DNA of 22,005 nucleotides. Source: Bacteroidota bacterium (GTDB lineage Bacteria; Bacteroidota; Bacteroidia; Flavobacteriales; Flavobacteriaceae). Position numbers and translations under genes: made by a program. Below the pieces are notes generated by a model. That model saw only the letters and a list, made by a program, of their open reading frames with translations, did no database searches and was not told the origin of the DNA. The first letter of the stretch is position 1, and each line of letters starts with the position of its first letter. The stretch lies in the NCBI GenBank assembly GCA_022560715.1, contig JADFSQ010000002.1, positions 1-22,005 of the forward strand, given 5' to 3'. Below are positions 1 through 6,633 of this stretch, one piece after another.

Positions 1-141
1 GTCACTAACCTTGCTGGATTGGATGTTACTGAAAACGGGTTTAGACTTTTGGAACGTGCTCCGGGAGTTTCGGTTGAAGAGATACAAAATGCAACCGAAG
101 GAACTTTAATTATTGAGGGAGATATTCCTGAAATGAGTTGA
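1..141 (+). CDS. scoB: 3-oxoacid (succinyl-CoA:acetoacetate) CoA-transferase subunit B, C-terminal fragment
   Basis: The window opens inside a reading frame of 46 codons ending in TGA at 139-141. The visible peptide has the run GFRLLERAPGVSVEEIQNAT followed by an acidic tail ending in EGDIPEMS. The pattern of a hydrophobic strand, then APGVSVEEI, then a Thr-rich end is the usual C-terminus of CoA-transferase B subunits, which with an A subunit move CoA from succinyl-CoA to acetoacetate in ketone-body and branched-chain catabolism. The catalytic Glu and the start lie outside the window, so the assignment rests on the C-terminus only. It is transcribed towards the leftward exonuclease gene (convergent). 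Confidence 0.7.
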   Translation, partial: VTNLAGLDVTENGFRLLERAPGVSVEEIQNATEGTLIIEGDIPEMS

Positions 142-588
142 TATACTTAATACACATAGTTTTTTGGTTTTTCACTCCTTCTTTTTCCTTTTCCTGTGTT
201 AAAATTTTAAACCGTAGCTACGACTATGCTTGAAAATTTTGCCTTGACAAAGAAAAAACCAAGTTCGTCAAAATTTCAGAAAACCTAAATGCGTTGAGTA
301 TGCTTAATTTTAATATTGAGAAATACTTCACAAATTATCGTTAAATGTTAAAATTTAATGTATTTCATCGATTATTTATGCTTTTAAGCTGATATATTAA
401 TTTAATGTTTCATATTAGCAGTCCCCAAATTAGTCAGATAGAATTCCTAAATCTATCATGAATTTAACTTATGAATGTTATTTCAAATTTACCATAACCT
501 GCTTATCGATTCTAAATAACATTCATAAGTTTTTTAACAGAAAGTTTTCTAAAAAGTATAAAGCTATAATTTTTTCGGAAGCTTAATT
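142..588. other. 447-bp non-coding spacer between convergent genes
   Basis: No credible gene is seen. The first part (about 200-290) read on the minus strand gives a short open stretch containing ELGFFFVKAKFSSIVVATV then stop, with an in-frame stop just upstream and no start codon, so it looks like a remnant or dispersed repeat rather than a gene. It also contains a 10-bp perfect palindrome (cgtagctacg, 213-222). The second half carries the long hairpin at 466-531, listed separately. The remainder is plain AT-rich DNA. Confidence 0.6.
466..535 (+). terminator. 18-bp perfect inverted repeat followed by a T tract
   Basis: Left arm 466-483 (aacttatgaatgttattt) and right arm 514-531 are exact reverse complements, separated by a 30-nt loop. 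On the + strand the right arm runs into a T tract (530-535), so the simplest reading is a rho-independent terminator for rightward transcription from the CoA-transferase operon, although it sits some 325 bp after that stop codon. No matching T tract follows on the minus strand. The long loop is unusual for a terminator, so a decayed miniature element or a small-RNA 3' end are alternatives. Confidence 0.45.
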
Positions 589-1302
589 TTAAATGTGAAT
601 TATTTCCTCATCTGTCAGGATATCATTACCACGAAGGCGTAAGAATATTTGTGCAACTGCAATCGTATCTTTTTCGCAATAGTTAATAATTCTATCAATA
701 TTGTTTTCTTCATAATAAACACGATATACTTCACTACCATCGATATCATCTTTTGGTGAAGGAATCCCAAGCACATTAGTTAACAATTTTAAAGAAGTAT
801 AACTTTTATAATCTCCAAATTTCCATAAATCTAAAGTGTCGAGATGAGGTACTTCCCAAGGTTTTTTACCAAACAAATTGAGTTTATAAGGAAGCTCGAT
901 TGAGTTTATTATCATGCGTCTTGCAATGTATGGAAAGTCGAACTCCTTTCCATTATGAGCACAAAGCAGATGCTTGGCTTGACTAAAATGTGAAATGAGT
1001 AGGGCTTTAAAATCTTTTAATATTTTTATTTCTTCACCAGAAAACGAAGTCGTTCTAAAGGTGCGTTTATCTTCTTGAAATGTAAAATAGCCAACCGAAA
1101 TACATATTATTTTCCCAAACTCTGCCCAAATTCCTGCTCTTGGATAAAACTCTTCAGCAGTAAATTCATCTTTGCGTTGGTATTGCGATTTAGCTTCCCA
1201 AAGTTCTCGTTTGGTTGTGTCTAAATTAGAAAAATGCTGTGTTTCTGGAACGGTTTCTATGTCCAGAAATAAGATGTTTTCTAAATTTAATTTACTAATC
1301 AT
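589..1302 (-). CDS. Predicted 3'-5' exonuclease, DnaQ/PolB-exonuclease fold
   Basis: The 237-residue protein has the three exonuclease motifs of the RNase H-like DEDD superfamily. Exo I is FLDIET with D14 and E16, Exo II is HNGKEFD at 116-122 (D122), and Exo III is YCEKD at 208-212 (D212). These four acidic residues bind the two metal ions that hydrolyse nucleotides from DNA or RNA 3' ends. It resembles the stand-alone family described as related to the exonuclease domain of family B DNA polymerase; there is no polymerase domain and no signal peptide, so it is probably a cytoplasmic repair or RNA-processing nuclease. It starts at ATG 1300-1302. It is the last gene of the leftward run, 118 bp after a serine hydrolase, with a 20-bp palindrome just upstream of its start. 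Confidence 0.8.
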   Translation of the reverse strand: MISKLNLENILFLDIETVPETQHFSNLDTTKRELWEAKSQYQRKDEFTAEEFYPRAGIWAEFGKIICISVGYFTFQEDKRTFRTTSFSGEEIKILKDFKALLISHFSQAKHLLCAHNGKEFDFPYIARRMIINSIELPYKLNLFGKKPWEVPHLDTLDLWKFGDYKSYTSLKLLTNVLGIPSPKDDIDGSEVYRVYYEENNIDRIINYCEKDTIAVAQIFLRLRGNDILTDEEIIHI

Positions 1303-1326
1303 AATTGTTTATATTGTTTTTGAATC

Positions 1327-1346
1327 CAATGGGATTAATCCCATTG
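1327..1346. promoter_or_regulatory. Perfect 20-bp palindrome 25 bp upstream of the exonuclease gene
   Basis: The sequence caatgggatt followed by its exact reverse complement aatcccattg occupies 1327-1346. It lies between the end of the serine hydrolase gene (1421) and the exonuclease start (1302). With no T tract on the minus strand it is a poor rho-independent terminator. A homodimer operator or a mRNA hairpin in the exonuclease leader are the other readings. Only the symmetry is directly seen. Confidence 0.4.
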
Positions 1347-1420
1347 AAACCTAAAACAGATGCTTTTAATAGTTGGATTTCAGTTTTATGGTTGTTGTAC
1401 TTTTTCAAATTTTATTTCGC

Positions 1421-2590
1421 TTACTTTGGTTTGCTTGCAGCTAACATTTTATAAGCCTCATCTATATACGTGTAAAAATTTGGGGAATGTGGATCCTTGC
1501 TCATATCTTTTGGTATTTCAATTCTATGACCTAAACGAACAATAATAACATCGTCTTGAGGAATAACAATAACCATTTGACCGAGATGCCCTCTCATATA
1601 AAAAATATCTTTATTATTATGTTTTGCAAGCCACCATCCATAACCGTATTCAGGGCTTGCTGCAAAACGCGGTGTTATAGATTTTGCAATAAAAGCTGAA
1701 TCTAAAAGTTGCTTTCCATTCCATTTACCATATTGTTTGTATAATTTTCCAAAACGCGCAAAATCACGCGCATTACTGGCAACACAACAGTAGGTTTTTT
1801 CTAAACCACTTTCTTCGCTATCTAATTGCCAAAAAGCTTCATTTTCGGCACCCAGAGGTCTCCAAAAACTGTTACTTAAATAATCTGATAGTTTTACGCT
1901 TGTTGCTTTTTCAATTACCATTCCTAAAAGCTGGGTATTACCACTTAAATATTTATACGATTGTCCGGGATCTTCGGTTACTTTTACACCAAGCATCATT
2001 TTTTCTAAATCATCATAAAAATAGGCTCTAGTCATAATAGATAAAGGAGAATAATAATTTTCATCCCAATTTAAACCTGAAGCCATTGACGACAAATCTC
2101 CAACAGTTAATTTATCTGCCAAGCCTTCCTTAAATTCAGGATAAAAATCACTAACAAGCTGATCTAAACTTTTAATTTTGCCTTCCATAATGGCTTTGCC
2201 CAACATAGCAGAAATCATACTTTTTGCCATTGAGAACGAATTACTTTTAGAATTTTTATTATAACCATCGTAGTAGTTCTCAAACCAAATACTATCGTTC
2301 TTAATAATTAAATAAGCAACTGTTCCTTTATCGTTGTTAAGATTAGTAAGTACCTCTGTTTCTTTTACTGTATTATAGTCTTTATGAAAATTCCAAGGTT
2401 GTGTTGTTCCTTTATTGATAGTTCTGTTATCAAACACTTTATAATCTGAAAGGTAAGAAGTTGTATGACCTTTTGCATAAATGGTTCTTACCGCTTTAAT
2501 TATGTAGTCATAATCAAATACATAAAGCGTAATAATAAGTAATCCGAATAGAATAAGGATCCATTTAAGAAGTGTTTTTAGAAATTTCAT
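1421..2590 (-). CDS. Membrane-anchored serine hydrolase, class C beta-lactamase / NylB-like fold
   Basis: The 389-residue protein begins with a single hydrophobic segment (about residues 5-25) after a Lys-rich start, which fits an uncleaved membrane anchor with the enzyme in the periplasm. The catalytic SxxK motif is S120-M-A-K123. The second motif region reads YKYLSGNTQLLG (212-223), a form seen in the 6-aminohexanoate-dimer hydrolase branch rather than the Y-x-N of true class C beta-lactamases. The third is GHLGQ at 334-338. Relatives are esterases, amidases or peptidases of unknown substrate, and antibiotic hydrolysis should not be assumed. The gene follows the methyltransferase gene by 88 bp. 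Its start at ATG 2588-2590 gives the expected N-terminal anchor. Confidence 0.8.
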   Translation of the reverse strand: MKFLKTLLKWILILFGLLIITLYVFDYDYIIKAVRTIYAKGHTTSYLSDYKVFDNRTINKGTTQPWNFHKDYNTVKETEVLTNLNNDKGTVAYLIIKNDSIWFENYYDGYNKNSKSNSFSMAKSMISAMLGKAIMEGKIKSLDQLVSDFYPEFKEGLADKLTVGDLSSMASGLNWDENYYSPLSIMTRAYFYDDLEKMMLGVKVTEDPGQSYKYLSGNTQLLGMVIEKATSVKLSDYLSNSFWRPLGAENEAFWQLDSEESGLEKTYCCVASNARDFARFGKLYKQYGKWNGKQLLDSAFIAKSITPRFAASPEYGYGWWLAKHNNKDIFYMRGHLGQMVIVIPQDDVIIVRLGHRIEIPKDMSKDPHSPNFYTYIDEAYKMLAASKPK

Positions 2591-2678
2591 TTAAGTAATG
2601 TTTATTAGAAAATAAATATAGTAATTTAACTTGAGATTCACACTTTCGTTGGAACAAGATTAAGATATCTAATTTTAC

Positions 2679-3152
2679 TTAAAACAATGATTGTTGTTTG
2701 TAAGGACTTTCATGTTCTAACAACCATTGTTTTCTATGTAATCCACCAGCATATCCTGTTAAACTTCCATCGCTTCCAATCACGCGATGACATGGCACTA
2801 TAATCCAAATAGGATTTTTACCATTTGCGTTTGCCACAGCACGAATTGCTTTTAAGTCGCCTAATTGTTTCGATAATTCTAAATAAGATAGTGTTTTACC
2901 ATAAGGAATAATTTGTAGCTCTTCCCAAACTCGCTTTTGAAATTCTGTGCCTTGCAGATTCAGTTTTATGCTGAAATGTTCTCGTTCACCATTAAAATAC
3001 TCTTTAAGTTGATATACACAATCCTGAAGTTCTTCGGGAATAATATCTGTAATAATTTCATTTGAATTTAAAATAGTAACAGAAGAAATTCCATCTTCAT
3101 CTCCAATTATTTTAGCTATCCCAATAGGAGTATTAATTAAACAGTCTTTCAC
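2679..3152 (-). CDS. ogt: Methylated-DNA--[protein]-cysteine S-methyltransferase (O6-methylguanine repair)
   Basis: This 157-residue single-domain enzyme moves the methyl or alkyl group from O6-alkylguanine in DNA to its own cysteine and is consumed in the process. The acceptor site is IVPCHRV with C121. The Asn hinge and the RAVANANGKNP segment with the likely Arg finger R104 are present, as is the winged-helix run FQKRVWEELQIIPYGKTLSY. The length matches the short Ogt-type enzymes, without the Ada N-terminal domain. The start codon is GTG at 3150-3152. It overlaps the TGA stop of the preceding CNNM gene by four bases (GTGA), which suggests translational coupling. Confidence 0.93.
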   Translation of the reverse strand: MKDCLINTPIGIAKIIGDEDGISSVTILNSNEIITDIIPEELQDCVYQLKEYFNGEREHFSIKLNLQGTEFQKRVWEELQIIPYGKTLSYLELSKQLGDLKAIRAVANANGKNPIWIIVPCHRVIGSDGSLTGYAGGLHRKQWLLEHESPYKQQSLF

Positions 3153-4225
3153 TTATCTTCAGGGTTTTGCTCTTCAATTAGTCCTAAACGTTTTGCTCTA
3201 TTTTCCCAAGCCTTTCTTGCCAATTTTTGAAGGTCTTCCACATTATCGCTTTCGTCCATAATTTCTAAACCCAAAAGAGTTTCTATAACATCTTCAAGAG
3301 TTACTATTCCGCTCACCGAGCCATATTCATCTACAACCAAAGAAATATGCTCTCTTTTTGCAATAAAAGTCTCAAACAACTCAGGAATTGGCAAATTTCT
3401 TGTGCTAACCAATAACTCTCGCTGTATGGATTTAAGCGATTTTCCTCCATTCCCATTTATTATCGCTTCAAGTAAGTTGTCTTTTAAAAAATATCCTGAT
3501 ATGTCATCGGTATTATCTCCATAAATTGGAATACGAGAAAACTTTAACTTCGGATTTGCATCAAAAAAGGATTTTATTTTCATTTTTTCGGAAGCAATTT
3601 TCATAACGGTTCGTGGTGTCATGATATCCTTTACATGGATTTCTTTAAGGTTGATGAGGTTTTTTATAATGGTACTTTCCGATTCTTGAAAAACGCCTTC
3701 CTCTTGAGCAATATCAGCCATAACATGAAAATCTTCACGACTTAAAACGCTAGCATGACCTCTTTTGCCAAACAGTTTTGTAACTAATTGTAAGGTCCAA
3801 ATAAAACCTGTCCATTTAAAGAAAAATATTAGGATGTTTAAAATTCGTGTAGAAATGCCTGCCAATTGTTTCCAATAAGATGCCCCAATAGTTTTAGGAA
3901 TAATTTCAGAAATTACTAAAATTAAAAGCGTCATTGCAGCAGATACAATTAGTATTGAATTATCGCCGTTACCGAAGACTTTTTCGGCTTGTACACCAAC
4001 TAAAATAGCACCAACAGTATGTGCAATGGTATTTAAAGTAAGAATTGCAATTAAGGGCTTATCGATATCTTCTTTAAGTATCTCGAGAGAAGAAGCAAAG
4101 ACTTTGCCTTCTTTCTTTTTTATATTGATAAAAGTTGGTGAGACACTCAATAAAACAGCTTCGAGAATAGAACATAAAAAAGAAATAAAAACAGAAATAA
4201 AGGCGTAAAAAACGAGTAATCCCAT
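3149..4225 (-). CDS. CNNM (DUF21) transmembrane and CBS-pair protein, CorC/HlyC-like family, short form
   Basis: The 358-residue inner-membrane protein has an N-terminal CNNM/DUF21 domain with hydrophobic segments at about 4-28, 58-80, 90-110 and 125-147, including the conserved SEIIPKTIG run (106-114). A cytoplasmic CBS pair follows, from VKDIMTPR (198-205) to VVDEYGSVSGIVTLEDVIE (297-315). Relatives are implicated in Mg2+ or other cation efflux, with CBS domains sensing nucleotides. It ends about 40 residues after the CBS pair with a charged tail and lacks the C-terminal CorC_HlyC domain of longer members. Its stop overlaps the methyltransferase start by 4 bases, and it begins 40 bp after the serine hydrolase gene. 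The transported ion cannot be told from sequence. Confidence 0.82.
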   Translation of the reverse strand: MGLLVFYAFISVFISFLCSILEAVLLSVSPTFINIKKKEGKVFASSLEILKEDIDKPLIAILTLNTIAHTVGAILVGVQAEKVFGNGDNSILIVSAAMTLLILVISEIIPKTIGASYWKQLAGISTRILNILIFFFKWTGFIWTLQLVTKLFGKRGHASVLSREDFHVMADIAQEEGVFQESESTIIKNLINLKEIHVKDIMTPRTVMKIASEKMKIKSFFDANPKLKFSRIPIYGDNTDDISGYFLKDNLLEAIINGNGGKSLKSIQRELLVSTRNLPIPELFETFIAKREHISLVVDEYGSVSGIVTLEDVIETLLGLEIMDESDNVEDLQKLARKAWENRAKRLGLIEEQNPEDK

Positions 4226-4265
4226 ACAGTACTTTTAAAACTCTAAAATACTAATTATTTGCCAA

Positions 4266-5561
4266 TTAATTTTTCAATTTTGACACTGTATAGAATACTT
4301 GTTGTAAGGCTGGACGAATATTTAAATTGTAAATATTTCTATGTTTTCGTGTAGGATATACCCTATTGGAAAGAAAGATAAAAACCATTTCATTTTTTGG
4401 GTCTGCCCAAACAAAAGTGCCCGTATAACCTGCATGCCCAAAACTTTGGGTGCTAACTTCTGGAGCAGGATAGGCCTCTTTTACAGTTAGAGTGTCATTC
4501 CCAATTAATGGTTTATCAAATCCTAAGCCACGACGATTATTGTTTTTTGGGTATTGAATTTTAGTAAATTCATTTAATGTTGTTTCTTTTATATATCGTT
4601 TGCCATCATAAATGCCTTTTTGCATATACATTTGCATCAGTTTTGCTAAATCAGTAGCTGTACCAAACAAACCAGCATTCCCAGAAATACCGCCAAGCAA
4701 TGCTGCATTTTCGTCATGAACCCAACCTTTGGTAAGCGTTTTTCTGAAGAGGGAATCTTTTTCGGTTGGAACAATACTGTTTTTAAAACCTTCAGACATT
4801 GGGAGATAGTCCAGAGTATTACATCCTAATGGGCGATAAAAGTTTTTTTGAAGATATGTTGTATATGATTCTCCAGTGATGTTTTCAATAAGTTGAGGAT
4901 AGATTAAAGAAGCTAATCCTGAATATTTATAGATTTTATCGTCGCTTACTTCAGATTTTTTTATTTTTCGGAAGACTTTCTTTTTAAAACGTTTTGTGAT
5001 AAAAATATTTTTATAAACTTGTAGGGGAAATCGTTTACTCGATTTTTCTCTAATAAAACGTCTTTTTAGTTTTCCGTTTTTAAGAACTTCGTTTAAGAAC
5101 ACAATATAAGGTTGTAGCCCAGATTGGTGTGCTAACAATTCACGAAGCGTAATATTTTTTTTGTCTTTTCTATGCTTCCAGGATTTCCAGTAAGTACTAA
5201 AAGGAACGTCTAAATCAAGTTTCCCCTCGTCATACAATTTCATTAAAGCTGGAAGAGGTCCAATTATTTTGGTTACTGATGCCAAATCGTAAATATCATT
5301 TAATGCAACTTTTTGGATACTATCGTAAGTATGATAACCATACGCCTGATGAAAAATAATTTTATTGTTTTTTGCAACTAATAATTGTGCTCCTGGAAAA
5401 GCGTTCTCTTTTATCCCAAGTGTCATTATGGAATCTATTTTTCTCTGAATATAATTAGAGTTTAAACCAATTTCTTCAGGAGTTGCATATTGTAATTGTG
5501 CACTAATAAATGTTGTGGTTAAAAGAAAACAAGAAAGAATAAAAAACAGGGTTTTAAACAT
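4266..5561 (-). CDS. Secreted serine hydrolase, beta-lactamase/penicillin-binding fold
   Basis: The 431-residue protein starts with a signal peptide (residues 1 to about 21, ending ISAQ). The active-site SxxK is S95-V-T-K98, the second motif is Y213-S-G, and the third is H376-A-G within SFGHAGYTGT. GGISGNAGLFGTATDLAKLM (290-309) is characteristic of the serine hydrolase domain that, in many Bacteroidota, is fused behind a family-3 glycosidase; here it stands alone. A basic insert (about 160-203) lies between motifs one and two. The likely role is periplasmic ester or peptide hydrolysis, perhaps cell-wall related, with unknown substrate. It lies only 28 bp after hemB in the same direction, so it probably shares that transcript, with no obvious functional link to haem. 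Confidence 0.82.
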   Translation of the reverse strand: MFKTLFFILSCFLLTTTFISAQLQYATPEEIGLNSNYIQRKIDSIMTLGIKENAFPGAQLLVAKNNKIIFHQAYGYHTYDSIQKVALNDIYDLASVTKIIGPLPALMKLYDEGKLDLDVPFSTYWKSWKHRKDKKNITLRELLAHQSGLQPYIVFLNEVLKNGKLKRRFIREKSSKRFPLQVYKNIFITKRFKKKVFRKIKKSEVSDDKIYKYSGLASLIYPQLIENITGESYTTYLQKNFYRPLGCNTLDYLPMSEGFKNSIVPTEKDSLFRKTLTKGWVHDENAALLGGISGNAGLFGTATDLAKLMQMYMQKGIYDGKRYIKETTLNEFTKIQYPKNNNRRGLGFDKPLIGNDTLTVKEAYPAPEVSTQSFGHAGYTGTFVWADPKNEMVFIFLSNRVYPTRKHRNIYNLNIRPALQQVFYTVSKLKN

Positions 5562-5589
5562 TATTTCAAAACAAGAATTATCCTGAAAG

Positions 5590-6579
5590 TTAAGAAATCA
5601 ATTTCACAATGTCTTTCGCGAAGTAACTGGCTATAATATCTGCTCCAGCACGTTTAAATGCCATTGTGGTTTCCATCATAATTTGGTCGTGGTCTAACCA
5701 GCCTTTTTCGGAAGCCGCTTTAATCATCGCATATTCACCACTTACCTGATACACAGCTACTGGAATATCGAATTTATTTTTTACATCTCTAACAATATCT
5801 AAATATGCCATTCCAGGTTTTACCATCACAATATCTGCACCTTCTTCAATATCCATTTCGGTTTCTCGAAGTGCTTCATGACGATTTGCAAAATCCATTT
5901 GATATGTCTTTTTGTTTTTGGGAACATTTACCAAATCTACAGGAGATGAATCTAAAGCATCCCGAAATGGGCCATAAAAAGCAGATGCATATTTTGCAGA
6001 GTAACTCATTATTCCTGTATCTGTAAAGCCTTCATCTTCTAATGCTTCCCTAATTGTGAGAATACGACCATCCATCATGTCGCTTGGTGCTACAAAATTT
6101 GCTCCCGCTTGCGCATGAGAGATACTCATTTCAGCTAAAAATTCAACAGTATCGTCGTTTATAATCTTTCCGTTTTTAACAATCCCATCATGGCCATAAA
6201 TAGAATAAGGGTCAAGAGCCACGTCTGTCATAACTAACATTTCTGGGCACACATTTTTCACTGTTTTAATAGCACGCTGCATTAATCCATTTGGATTTAA
6301 GGCTTCTTTTCCTGCATTGTCTTTTAAGTTGTCAGGCACTTTTACAAATAATAAAACCGATTTCAATCCAAGTGACCAAAGTGTTTTTACTTCATTCTCT
6401 AATACATCTAAACTGAATCTAAAATAGTTTGGCATGGAAGCAATATCTTCTTTAATACCTTTGCCATCTACTACAAAAAGCGGTACTAAAAAATCGTTTG
6501 GTGTAATTGTGTTTTCCCGAACTAAAGAACGAATAACTTCGTTGGTTCTTAATCGTCTATTTCTTCGTAATGGATACAT
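5590..6579 (-). CDS. hemB: Porphobilinogen synthase (delta-aminolevulinic acid dehydratase)
   Basis: HemB condenses two 5-aminolevulinate molecules into porphobilinogen in the cytoplasm. The 329-residue protein is full length. The two Schiff-base lysines are K196 (SYSAKYASAFYGPFR) and K254 (IVMVKPGMAYLD). The N-terminal arm RNRRLRTNEVIR is present. The metal region reads TDVALDPYSIYGHDGI (118-133): Asp and Ala replace the three cysteines of zinc enzymes, so this is the Asp-type, Mg2+-dependent variety. The start is ATG 6577-6579. It follows the RAYT-hemF gene by 54 bp, a gap that holds a short degenerate tandem repeat. Confidence 0.96.
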   Translation of the reverse strand: MYPLRRNRRLRTNEVIRSLVRENTITPNDFLVPLFVVDGKGIKEDIASMPNYFRFSLDVLENEVKTLWSLGLKSVLLFVKVPDNLKDNAGKEALNPNGLMQRAIKTVKNVCPEMLVMTDVALDPYSIYGHDGIVKNGKIINDDTVEFLAEMSISHAQAGANFVAPSDMMDGRILTIREALEDEGFTDTGIMSYSAKYASAFYGPFRDALDSSPVDLVNVPKNKKTYQMDFANRHEALRETEMDIEEGADIVMVKPGMAYLDIVRDVKNKFDIPVAVYQVSGEYAMIKAASEKGWLDHDQIMMETTMAFKRAGADIIASYFAKDIVKLIS

Positions 6580-6590
6580 CTTTTTAGTGT

Positions 6591-6618
6591 TCAGTTAGCA
6601 GTATTCAGTCTGCAGTTA
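6591..6618. repeat. Two degenerate 14-bp tandem units in the hemF-hemB gap
   Basis: Units tcagttagcagtat (6591-6604) and tcagtctgcagtta (6605-6618) agree at 10 of 14 positions and sit directly upstream of hemB. From general knowledge, cagt-rich tandem units of this look are common in flavobacterial intergenic DNA. No function is evident. Confidence 0.45.
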
Positions 6619-6633
6619 AATTATTTTTTAATT

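Noticed and set aside
1421..5561. Two beta-lactamase-fold proteins as antibiotic resistance genes
   Set aside because: Their second and third motifs fit general serine hydrolases (YLSGN with GHLGQ; YSG with HAG), and their setting is housekeeping.
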